Positions 7,849 to 15,254 of a stretch of DNA of 34,751 nucleotides are shown here, piece after piece. Made by a program: the position numbers and the translations under genes. Positions within the stretch are counted from its first letter, which is position 1. Each line of letters starts with the position of its first letter. Origin of the DNA: Streptomyces albus subsp. albus (lineage in GTDB: Bacteria > Actinomycetota > Actinomycetes > Streptomycetales > Streptomycetaceae); assembly GCF_000725885.1 (NCBI RefSeq), contig NZ_JODR01000042.1:1-34751 (forward strand). Direction: 5' to 3'. A model generated the notes under the pieces. That model saw nothing but the letters and a program-made list of their open reading frames with translations, was not told where the DNA came from and searched no databases.

Positions 7849-8067
7849 TCATGAGGTTCTTTCCCCAGGTCGGGCGCAGTGGCGACGCCACTTGCCCACC
7901 GCCTGCGGCCAGATGCCGAATTCGGCGGCCACCTGCCGGTTCGACTTCCCCTCCGCGCGGCCGAACACGGTCCGGCACCGCTGAGCCAGGGACTGCGCGG
8001 ATGCCGCCCGTCGCGACCAGCGCACCAGCGACTCACGCTCATCGTCGGCCAACGTCAATTCGGCCAT
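7849..8067 (-). pseudogene. IS630-family transposase N-terminal fragment (leftward)
   Basis: 72 residues beginning MAELTLADDERESLVRWSRR, through RQVAAEFGIWPQAVGKWRR: the helix-turn-helix of an IS630-type transposase. The frame stops at 7849, before the DDE domain, so the protein is truncated to about a fifth of normal length. It is the inverted partner of the fragment at 6973-7100; the DNA similarity starts near 8113. Confidence 0.8.
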
Positions 8068-8429
8068 CGACCGACCCATACGCGCCATGCAGGCAACACT
8101 GCACATACGCATCGGATTCCAGGCGTAGGACATCAGGCGTTGTCGTAGTCGCTTGACGAACGGTGTCCTGACTGCCGGGCAACCGCTCGGCAGTTCCTCA
8201 GCGCACGGAAGGCGCCGGCAAGGCCGTTCACCCTCACATTCGCTTCTGCCTCTGCCATCGGCATCAGCACCAGCACCAGCACCCATAAATCCGGACTCTC
8301 GGCGGCTCGTTCATCCACCGCATCGCCCTGGGGTCCGGGCGCGTTCGGGTCACGGGTACGGCACCGCGTCGTCCGTCGGGGTCCGAACCGGGGTCTGCCG
8401 GGCCCTACGTGGCCGCGGCACCGGTCGGG
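8068..8429. other. Decayed intergenic DNA
   Basis: No gene is supported. A minus-strand segment reading GAFRALRNCRAVARQ (about 8160-8205) may be a scrap of another coding sequence. The stretch separates the IS630 fragment from the MFS pseudogene. Confidence 0.4.
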
Positions 8430-8905
8430 CGTGTGTACGGCGCCTCGTCCGGCAGGGGCGGCGGGCACGACCTCGGCGACGGTCTTGCAGTGGGGCGGGA
8501 CCGGTGCGGAAGGCCGAGCCGATCAGCAGGTGTCCGAGGACGGCCCCGTCGGTGAAAGGGGGCGCGGCCATCGCGCAGCCCGCCGGCAGAACCGCGACAG
8601 CCTGTGCGGCTCCGCTGGCCCAGCGGCTGCTGACGCCCCGGGGCTTTAGCACGTCCATGAGCGGGGAGACCGTCAGCAGCGGGACGAGGCTGAAGGCGGC
8701 GATGCCGCTGATGGTGCTCGCAGCAGCCTGGGGATCATGCGGAGTTCGGTCCGCAGATACGACGGCAGCCAGGCCTGGCTCAGCGACAGCGCCCAGGAGG
8801 CTCCGTAGGCTTCGTCGCGGCACGCCATACCGAGTCGGGCGAGCCGTCCTTCTGGGCGGGCTTCACCATTGCGGCACTCGTCCACCTGGTGGCGCGGAAG
8901 CTGCC
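8430..8905 (-). pseudogene. MFS transporter remnant with several frameshifts
   Basis: Three minus-strand frames together recall the middle of a major facilitator protein: KPAQKDGSPDSVWRAATK (about 8870-8815), then YGASWALSLSQAWLPSYLRT in another frame, then DPQAAASTISGIAAFSLVPL with MDVLKPRGVSSRWASGAAQA in a third. The shift between the last two lies near 8735. Downstream, near 8470, a further frame change precedes a VAEVVPA segment. The N-terminal half and the C-terminal end are missing. Unlike the single-base lesions upstream, this gene has clearly decayed. Confidence 0.65.
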
Positions 8906-9097
8906 ACCGCCACCACACACGGCGGGTCTCCCCACTGCGGACGGACCCCCACAGGAACAGCACCGCGGAAGCCCGGCCCGCCACCACAGCGGAGACGGGA
9001 CCAAGCCCGAAGGGGACCGTCCGCCCCCTCCCCCCTGCAAGGCGGGGCCGGTGTCGCCGTCCGGCGGACGTGACGACGCCGGTCCCACCGAACGGCC

Positions 9098-9167
9098 ACT
9101 AAAAGCGAAGATTTTGCGTTAGCCCGACGGAGGGCCTACGGTACTAAAAGCAAATACATTGCGTTTA
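9098..9167. promoter_or_regulatory. Promoter with paired direct-repeat operators for the MFS exporter
   Basis: A -35 box TTGCGT (9114-9119) and -10 box TACGGT (9137-9142) are separated by 17 nt, giving a start near 9149. Two direct repeats, both beginning ACTAAAAGC and ending TTGCGTT, lie at 9098-9121 and 9143-9167, 45 nt apart and matching at about 19 of 23 positions. The first covers the -35 box, the second covers the start site. Each has GC-RAA/TTGC partial dyad symmetry. The layout fits a repressor, probably encoded elsewhere. Confidence 0.65.
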
Positions 9168-9183
9168 CCGCAGAAGGTGTCCC

Positions 9184-10467
9184 ATGCCAAGCGTCCTGCC
9201 CGATGCGTCCGCCCCGCCCCGAACGCCGGTGCGCCCCGCCCCCACGGCCGACAGCGCCCCTCCCACGAGACACACCAGGAGGCGCACGGCCTCGTTCGCC
9301 CTCGACACCTCGATCCTGGTGGCCCTCCTGGCCGCGTCCAGCGCCCCGACACCGCTCTACCCCCTCTACCAGGACCGGTGGGGCCTGTCCGCGCTCGCCG
9401 TCACGGTGGTCTTCAGCGCCTACGCCCTCGCGCTGCTGCTGGCCCTGCTCACCACCTCGGCGCTCTCGGACCACCTGGGCCGGCGCCCGGTGCTCACCGG
9501 CGCCCTGCTCGTCGAGGCGGCCTCCATGATCGTCCTGGCTTCGGCCGACGGTGCCGGGCTGCTGATAGCCGCGCGCGTGCTGCAAGGGGTGGCGACCGGC
9601 GCGGCCACCAGCGCCGCGGGCGCGGTCCTCCTCGACCTGGGAGACCCCCGGCGTCCGGGCCGGGCGGCGCTGACCAACAGCATCGCCCCGGTCGCCGGTA
9701 TGGCCGCGGGTGTCCTTGCCGCCACCCTCCTCGTCCGTTTCGCCCCCGCCCCGACCGTCACCGTCTACGTGGTGCTCGCCGCCCTGTTCGCCGCCCAGGC
9801 CGTCGCGGTCGGGTTCACCACCGAGACCGCACACCGCCGCTCCGGCGCGCTGGCATCGCTGCGTCCGCGACTCGGCGTCCCGCCCACGGCCCGCCGCGCC
9901 CTGCTGGCCGTCGGCACGGGGGTGGTCGCCATCTGGGCGCTGGGCGGCTTCTACTCCTCCCTGGGGCCGGCACTCGTGCGCCTGGTGGCACCCGACGCGC
10001 CGCAGGCGGCCCGCGGGATGGTCTTCTTCACCCTCAGCGCCGCCGCCGCGCTGACCGTGTGGACGCTGCGGCGTACGGCACCCTCCACCGCGGCGATCGG
10101 CGGCTGCCTGGCCGTCCTCCCCGCCGCGGCCCTCACCCTGAGCGGTCTGCACGGCGCCGGACTCCCGGCCGTGTACGGCGGCGCCGCGCTGGCCGGCATC
10201 GCCTTCGGCGCCGTCTCCCAGGGGGCGCTGCGGACGGTTCTCGCCTCGCTCGACGAGCGGGACCGCGCCACGACACTGGCCGCCTACTACGTCCTCAGCT
10301 ACCTCTCCATGAGCCTGCCGGCCATCGCCGCGGGCGCCGCCACCCAGGCCTTCGGGCTGGGTACCACCTCGCACGCCTACGCCCTCACCACGGCGCTGCT
10401 CGCCGTCGCGGCCCTGGCGGCGCTCGTCCTGTCACGGCGCGGGAGGGCCCGGTCCCTGGCCGGCTGA
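9184..10467 (+). CDS. MFS transporter, drug-efflux type
   Basis: 427-residue, 12-helix major facilitator protein. After a Pro-rich cytoplasmic N-terminus (1-38), TM1 begins at FALDTSILVALLAASSAPTP with the conserved PLYPLYQ turn. The TM2-3 loop has motif A (SDHLGRRPVL), and TM5 has the GMAAGVLAATLLV region in motif-C position, suggesting an antiporter-type exporter. The ATG at 9184 is preceded by GAAGG at a 6-nt spacing. It is a single gene behind a well-formed promoter overlapped by repeats, so expression is probably induced by relief of repression. The substrate is unknown; drug or metabolite export is inferred from family only. Confidence 0.88.
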   Translation: MPSVLPDASAPPRTPVRPAPTADSAPPTRHTRRRTASFALDTSILVALLAASSAPTPLYPLYQDRWGLSALAVTVVFSAYALALLLALLTTSALSDHLGRRPVLTGALLVEAASMIVLASADGAGLLIAARVLQGVATGAATSAAGAVLLDLGDPRRPGRAALTNSIAPVAGMAAGVLAATLLVRFAPAPTVTVYVVLAALFAAQAVAVGFTTETAHRRSGALASLRPRLGVPPTARRALLAVGTGVVAIWALGGFYSSLGPALVRLVAPDAPQAARGMVFFTLSAAAALTVWTLRRTAPSTAAIGGCLAVLPAAALTLSGLHGAGLPAVYGGAALAGIAFGAVSQGALRTVLASLDERDRATTLAAYYVLSYLSMSLPAIAAGAATQAFGLGTTSHAYALTTALLAVAALAALVLSRRGRARSLAG

Positions 10468-10625
10468 TCGGAGAGGGGCGGCTCGGCCGCGGCTTCCGGT
10501 ACGGCGGCTTCCCGGTGCGTGACCCGGATCCGCGTGCGTACGAGGGAGGCGCGGCCGGGGTGAGCTGAAAGCATGATCGGAGTGCGGCCCGCGCCCCTCC
10601 CCCGCGTCTGCCTCGTTACCCCGGT

Positions 10626-11303
10626 ATGGGACACAAGAGTCACGCCCGCCGCCGGCTCGCGGAGCGGCGCTCGCTGAGGCGCCGCCCGTCCGCGCGGCGG
10701 CTCCCCCGCCGCTTCCCGCGCGGCGGACCGGGCGCAAGCTGCCCAGCCGGCGCGCCCGCCCCTCCGCCCGTGGGCAGATCGGTGGTCGTCTTCCTGATGC
10801 TCGCGCTGACGGCCTCCTGCGTACATGTCGATCCCAGCCCCACCGCGTCCGAGCGCCGGCACCCCTCCCCGCCGCACACGACCCTGGCGCGGCCCTCACC
10901 GGTCGAAGCGCTCTCCGCGCCTGTGCGGCGGAAGACGGGCGACCATGCGCGGCCGGCCGGCAAAAGCCACCGTCCGGAGCGGACGAGCGGGCCGGCGGGC
11001 ACCGGAAGCGGCCCGCAGCCGCAGCCCCGCAACCGTGCGGACCGTCCGAGGTCCACGGCTTCCGCACCGCCCCGAAGGCAGGCGGCGCCACCGCCCCGGC
11101 ACCGGGCCGCCCCGCCCGCACCGTCACGGCCCCGCCAGCGTGCCGCACCGGCCGCTCCCCGCCGGCCCGCCGCCGAACCCCGGCCCCGCACCCGCCTCCG
11201 GCCCCGCGTGACGGTGCACCCCAGGGAGCTGTGCCGGTGGGGCACGCAGGCCGGTGTCCGGCGCGATCTGATGGCCTTGTGCCGGCAGACCTACGGGCGG
11301 TGA
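10626..11303 (+). CDS. Arg/Pro-rich lipoprotein-like protein with C-terminal Cys motif
   Basis: 225-residue protein of unknown function. An Arg-rich N-terminal stretch (1-48) is followed by a hydrophobic segment, SVVVFLMLALTASC (about 52-65), that resembles a lipobox. Then comes a long, disordered Pro/Ala/Arg-rich region (66-195). The end reads ELCRWGTQAGVRRDLMALCR-QTYGR. Two Cys about 18 residues apart before a terminal TYG recur at the end of small secreted actinobacterial proteins, often as CALG...CR-TYG. No Shine-Dalgarno sequence precedes the ATG; a GTG near 10770, just before the hydrophobic segment, is an alternative start. Anchoring at the outer membrane face is inferred. Confidence 0.6.
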   Translation: MGHKSHARRRLAERRSLRRRPSARRLPRRFPRGGPGASCPAGAPAPPPVGRSVVVFLMLALTASCVHVDPSPTASERRHPSPPHTTLARPSPVEALSAPVRRKTGDHARPAGKSHRPERTSGPAGTGSGPQPQPRNRADRPRSTASAPPRRQAAPPPRHRAAPPAPSRPRQRAAPAAPRRPAAEPRPRTRLRPRVTVHPRELCRWGTQAGVRRDLMALCRQTYGR

Positions 11304-11703
11304 GGCCGCGCGGCCCGGCCGCCCCACTGCCCGACGGCTGACCCCCGGCCCGGCGTACCGGGTGGCCGAGCCGTCGCGACCGGGGCGGAGACGGCGCAAT
11401 CGGGGGCGGAGGCGGCGGACTTCCAGCGGTCTTCCGTCCCGTTGGTCTCCGCGACGGCGGGCACGGGCTACCAGCCGCGCACCCCGCACCGTCCAACCGC
11501 TGTCCAGCCGCCGTCGGTTACCGCCCAGCCGCCGTCACCGAAGCCTGCCTCGGCGAACACACCCCCCGGGCACGTGGTCCGCCGCCGTTCCCCGACACTT
11601 GGAGTCCGCTCAGCGAGCCGGTCGAGGCGACCGGTGGCCCGGGCGGTGACATGACGGCCGGGGAAGAAATCCGGGCAGAACCGGGAAGAAGAGGCATCGA
11701 AAC
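11304..11703. other. Intergenic region with terminator-like hairpin
   Basis: No gene is supported. A nested inverted repeat at 11332-11376 (CGACGGCT / AGCCGTCG enclosing CCCGG-CGTA-CCGGG) may terminate the lipoprotein-like gene. The rest is Pro/Arg-rich shadow sequence leading to the ribosome binding site of the FG-GAP gene. Confidence 0.45.
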
Positions 11704-13143
11704 ATGCGGCGACGCCGGGTATGGACCGTGGTCACAGCCCTCGCGCTGGGGGGAGCCGCCCTGGGGCTGTGGTCCTGCGCCACGGGGAGTCCTCCGCAGG
11801 GGGGTGTGAGCGTGGCGGCGGCCACGGCCGGATCCGGTGAGGCGGCGGACATCGACGGCGACGGCCACGACGACCTCGCCGTCGGTGCGCCCGGCGCGAC
11901 CGTTCGGGGCAAGTCCGGCGCCGGACAGGTGGCACTGGCCTTCGGCTCGGAGAAGGGCGTCGTGGCCGCCCGTCACCAGGTGCTCAGCCGGGCTGATCCC
12001 CGCATACCGGGTTCCCCGCAAGCCGGCGGTGCGTTCGGCTCCGCCCTCGCGATGGGCGACCTGGACGGCGACGGGCACGCGGATCTGGTCGTCGGGGCGA
12101 GCGGCGAGAACGCCGGCGGTACCGCGCGCGCCGGTTCGGTGACCGTGGTCTTCGGCGCGCGTGACGGCCTCTCCGATGCGGCCCTCACCTTCCACGCCCC
12201 CTCTCCGACGGAACGAGGAGGGTTCGGCGGGCAACTGACGCTGGGTGACTTCGACCATGACGGGCTGAAGGACATCGCCGTCGCCGACGGCAAGCAGATC
12301 GCCCTCGTCCTCGGCGCGAAGAACCTCCGCGACACCAACGGCCCGAAGATCACCCTGCACGTCCCGCCGGGAGGCGGCGCGGCGCTGGAACGCCTCGCGA
12401 GCGGCGACATCGACGGCGACGGCCACGACGACCTCGTCACCATCGCCTCCTCCGACGACCCCGCCGACGAGGGCGCCCTCGCCGTCCTGCCCGGCACCGA
12501 CAGCGGCGTGGGCGGCGAACCGCTCGGACACCAGGTCCCCCTGCCCTCCGCCGACTTCGCCCTCGCCGTCGGGGACATCGACGCCGACGGCAAGGACGAT
12601 GTCGTCATCGACACCGGCTTCGGGGACGCTCCGGACGACACCGTCCTGCGGACGTACCCCGGCGGGGCGAGCGGCCTGCGCGTGGACGACCCCGTGGTGT
12701 GGAAGGGCGAACGCGTCCGGAGCGACACCGTACGGCTCGCCGACCTCGACGGGGACGGGCACGCCGACCTGATCGTCGGTGACCGGCGGGCACCGAGCGC
12801 CGAAGGCCACAACGACGCCGGCGCACTGCGGGTGGCCCCGGGGAGCAAGCGGTGGTTCGACAGCTCCGCGATGCGGACGGTCTCCCTCGACACCCGGGGC
12901 GTTCCCGGCGGGGCCGCGGGGAACGACCGTTTCGCCTCGGCGTTGGCGGTGGGCGACTACGACGGTGACGGAACCGCCGACGTGGCGGTCGGCGTTCCCG
13001 GCCGGTCGCTAAAGTCCGGTGCGGTCTGCGTGCTCCTCGGCGGCCCCGATGGTGTCTCGGGCCGGCGCGCGGCCCTCTTCAACCCGGAGGCGTTCGGCGC
13101 CGATCCGGACGCGGCATCCTTCGGGGCGGCACTCGCCGGCTGA
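11704..13143 (+). CDS. Secreted FG-GAP / VCBS repeat protein (integrin-alpha-like beta-propeller)
   Basis: 479-residue exported protein. The signal sequence spans about residues 1-40 (RRRR start, ALALGGAALGLW core); a Cys at 25 (LWSC) is a weak lipobox candidate. The mature part is built from about seven FG-GAP units, each carrying a calcium-binding DxDGDGxxDL loop: DIDGDGHDDLAVGAPGA, DLDGDGHADLVVGASGE, DFDHDGLKDIAVAD, DIDGDGHDDLVTIA, DIDADGKDDVVI, DLDGDGHADLIVGD and DYDGDGTADVAVGVPG. These fold as a seven-bladed propeller like the head of integrin alpha chains, usually mediating binding. A GAAGAAGAGG stretch lies upstream of the ATG. It appears monocistronic, with a hairpin after the stop. 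The ligand is unknown. Confidence 0.88.
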   Translation: MRRRRVWTVVTALALGGAALGLWSCATGSPPQGGVSVAAATAGSGEAADIDGDGHDDLAVGAPGATVRGKSGAGQVALAFGSEKGVVAARHQVLSRADPRIPGSPQAGGAFGSALAMGDLDGDGHADLVVGASGENAGGTARAGSVTVVFGARDGLSDAALTFHAPSPTERGGFGGQLTLGDFDHDGLKDIAVADGKQIALVLGAKNLRDTNGPKITLHVPPGGGAALERLASGDIDGDGHDDLVTIASSDDPADEGALAVLPGTDSGVGGEPLGHQVPLPSADFALAVGDIDADGKDDVVIDTGFGDAPDDTVLRTYPGGASGLRVDDPVVWKGERVRSDTVRLADLDGDGHADLIVGDRRAPSAEGHNDAGALRVAPGSKRWFDSSAMRTVSLDTRGVPGGAAGNDRFASALAVGDYDGDGTADVAVGVPGRSLKSGAVCVLLGGPDGVSGRRAALFNPEAFGADPDAASFGAALAG

Positions 13144-13166
13144 GCACAGGGCCGCGGCGACCGCCC

Positions 13167-13206
13167 ACCGCACGGTCTCCGGGGAGTTCCGCGGTGACCA
13201 TGCGGT
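13167..13206. terminator. Possible bidirectional terminator
   Basis: Inverted repeat ACCGCA/TGCGGT plus inner GGTC/GACC, with one mismatch and an 18-nt loop, between the converging FG-GAP and FAD monooxygenase genes. Confidence 0.45.
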
Positions 13207-13232
13207 GGCCGCGCCCCGGTCCCCTGTACGGG

Positions 13233-14354
13233 TCAGGGGTGAGCGAACAGCGTGACCACGCTCTGCGGTGCTTCCCGGCCGAAGAAAATCTCCAGGTTCT
13301 TCGCCGAGCGGCGGGCGGCGTCGCCGCTGCGCGGGAACAGCCGCTCCTCGTAGGCGGTGAGCGCGAGTTCGGTGTCGGGTTGCTCGACCAGCTTGCGCGC
13401 CAGGTCAGCCCCGTCGTACATGGCGAGGTTCGCGCCTTCACCGGCGAAGGGCGACATCAGATGCGCGGCGTCGCCGACGAGCGTCACGCCGGGCACCCTG
13501 TCCCAGGTGAGCCCGGCGGGCAGGGCGTGGATGGGCCGGAGCAACGGTTCGGCGTCGCTCCGTGTCACGAAGGCGGTGAGGAGCGGCGACCAGCCGGCGA
13601 ACTCGTCGGCGACGCGACGGAGGCCCCTGGACAGGTCGCCGAAGTCGATCGACCTCATCCACTCCTCGGGCTTGTTCAGCGCTGCGTATCCGCGCACGCT
13701 CCCGTCGGCGTAGCGGTGGGCGATGATGCCCTTGCCGGGCTCGACCGCCATGAGCGTGCCGCTGCCGATCGCCGCCACGCTCTCCCGGCGGTCCCGGCCG
13801 CCCGGGGCGAGAGCGATTTCGACGAAGCAGGTTCCGCTGTAGCGAGGCTTGGCGGTGGTGAGCAGCGGGCGCACCTTCGACCAGGCACCGTCCGCGCCGA
13901 CGACGATGTCGGCGCGCGTGGTGGAACCTTTCGCGAAGGTGAGTTCGCAGCCGCCCTCCGCGCGGCGCCGGACGGAGGTGAGCTTGTGCCCCCACCTGAT
14001 CGTCCCGGGCTCCAGTGAGTCGATGAGCAGACGCCGTAGTTCACCGCGGTCCACCTCGGGGCGGGCCGAGCAGGGGTCCGCGGGCTTGTCGAGCAGAACC
14101 GTCCCGTGGCGGTCAACGACACGCTTGGCGTCCTCGCCCGGGCGGACCAGAGCGAGAAACCCGTCGTACAGACCGGCTGCGCGCAGTGCGACCTGCCCGG
14201 TCTCCACGTGGATGTCGAGCAGGCCGCCCTGGTCACGGGTCTGCGCCGATGCCTCGCCCTCGTAGATCGTCGCAGCGACGCCGTGGGCTTGGAGGACCCG
14301 CGCGAGCGTGAGCCCGCCCAGTCCTGCTCCGACAACGGCGATGGTCTTCCGCAT
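13233..14354 (-). CDS. FAD-dependent monooxygenase, Tet(X)-like
   Basis: 373-residue class A flavoprotein monooxygenase, which uses NAD(P)H and O2 to hydroxylate a substrate. The FAD-binding GxGxxG is at residues 9-14 (GAGLGG). Next come an acidic E at the end of strand 2, GGLLDIHVETGQVALRAAGL (43-62), the DG motif VVGADGAWSKVR (151-162) and the GD motif GDAAHLMSPFAGEGAN (294-309). The GGxLDxH segment and the GD-motif wording are those of the tetracycline-inactivating Tet(X) branch rather than of PHBH or UbiH. GGAG sits 7 nt before the ATG. It lies on the same strand downstream of a TetR gene, with 264 nt between that contain its own promoter-like region. Tetracycline inactivation is a hypothesis only. 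Confidence 0.85.
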   Translation of the reverse strand: MRKTIAVVGAGLGGLTLARVLQAHGVAATIYEGEASAQTRDQGGLLDIHVETGQVALRAAGLYDGFLALVRPGEDAKRVVDRHGTVLLDKPADPCSARPEVDRGELRRLLIDSLEPGTIRWGHKLTSVRRRAEGGCELTFAKGSTTRADIVVGADGAWSKVRPLLTTAKPRYSGTCFVEIALAPGGRDRRESVAAIGSGTLMAVEPGKGIIAHRYADGSVRGYAALNKPEEWMRSIDFGDLSRGLRRVADEFAGWSPLLTAFVTRSDAEPLLRPIHALPAGLTWDRVPGVTLVGDAAHLMSPFAGEGANLAMYDGADLARKLVEQPDTELALTAYEERLFPRSGDAARRSAKNLEIFFGREAPQSVVTLFAHP

Positions 14355-14473
14355 GGTGCGCTCCTGTGTTGCGCCGGCACGCGCCGGCGACGGTCAGCGC
14401 CGAAAGCGGACGTGCTGCCCGGCCCCGGCATGGAGACGCTCACCGATCAGAACCATCTGCATCGATGTACGAG

Positions 14474-14529
14474 CGATGTTTTGCGGGCGGACCCGGCGGA
14501 ACATCGTTTTTCGCGACCTTGTGACTATA
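14474..14529 (-). promoter_or_regulatory. Promoter and operator candidate of the Tet(X)-like gene
   Basis: On the minus strand TATAGT (14524-14529) is a good -10 box in an AT-rich patch. Just downstream of the implied start lies a 7-bp inverted repeat, CGATGTT (14474-14480) and AACATCG (14500-14506), with a 19-nt spacer. The TTATAGT here resembles half-sites in the TetR/SDR intergenic region. Confidence 0.45.
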
Positions 14530-14618
14530 ACTCGCCATGCGCCTCGGACGGCTCGGCAGTGCCGCCGGAAAGAGACGCCGCTCACACTCCCTCGCCCATG
14601 TGGAGCGGTCACGTGTCT

Positions 14619-15191
14619 TCAGCGCACCAGGAGACCGATGGCGACCGCCAGTCGTTCGAGATAGAACTCCCGGGACGTGGCCTGATGCTTGATGCCGATC
14701 GATGCGCTGATCATCGTCTGCGCGACGGGGAGGGCCTCCTCTCGTCCCGACTCGACGGCGATCGCATCTGTGATCAGTTCCTCGAAACGTCGCGGTGCGG
14801 TCTCGGTGATCTCCCCGAGCAGGTCGGGATTGTCCTCGGCAACCGTCGCGACATCGGACGCCAGCGGGCCGATATAGCGGCCGGCCCACTGGTCGAACGC
14901 TTCGACGAGGCGCTCCGCAAGGGGGCGGCCCCTGTCGGCCAAGACCTGTTCGACCGCGGTGATGTCGTGCTCCAGGGCCTGGGTGACCGCGGCACGGAAC
15001 AGCGCCTCCTTCGAGGAAAAGAGGAAGTAGAGCCCGGGCCGGGAGATCCGCGCCGCCCGCGCCACCTCCTCCATCGAGGTCTTCCGGTATCCGAATCGCG
15101 CGAACGTGGCCATGGCGGACTCCAGAACCATGGTCCGGCGGTCGGTATCGGCGACTGTCGACGGCGGGTGGCCGGAGTCGGGACTGCTCAT
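14619..15191 (-). CDS. TetR family transcriptional regulator
   Basis: 190-residue repressor-type regulator. The N-terminal helix-turn-helix covers about residues 20-65 (ESAMATFARFGYRKTSMEEV, then ARAARISRPGLYFLFSSKEA), and the remainder is an all-helical ligand-binding/dimerisation domain. It diverges from an SDR oxidoreductase, with 63 bp between start codons carrying a symmetric operator over both promoters. The Tet(X)-like gene follows downstream on the same strand. The simplest reading is that it represses itself and the SDR, and perhaps the monooxygenase. No Shine-Dalgarno sequence precedes the ATG. The inducer is unknown. Confidence 0.9.
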   Translation of the reverse strand: MSSPDSGHPPSTVADTDRRTMVLESAMATFARFGYRKTSMEEVARAARISRPGLYFLFSSKEALFRAAVTQALEHDITAVEQVLADRGRPLAERLVEAFDQWAGRYIGPLASDVATVAEDNPDLLGEITETAPRRFEELITDAIAVESGREEALPVAQTMISASIGIKHQATSREFYLERLAVAIGLLVR

Positions 15192-15216
15192 GGAACGAGC
15201 ATACGAGGGAAGACGA

Positions 15217-15246
15217 ACTATACAAATTCTGTTTAGTGCGTATAGT
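15217..15246. promoter_or_regulatory. Divergent promoter and TetR operator
   Basis: ACTATAC (15217-15223) pairs with GTTTAGT (15231-15237) and, perfectly, with GTATAGT (15240-15246). TATAGT occurs as a -10 box on both strands: plus 15241-15246 for the SDR gene, whose ATG lies 9 nt on, and minus 15217-15222 for the tetR gene. Each -10 box occupies roughly the -35 position of the opposing promoter, so one bound dimer would block both. Confidence 0.65.
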
Positions 15247-15254
15247 CAGCCGCC

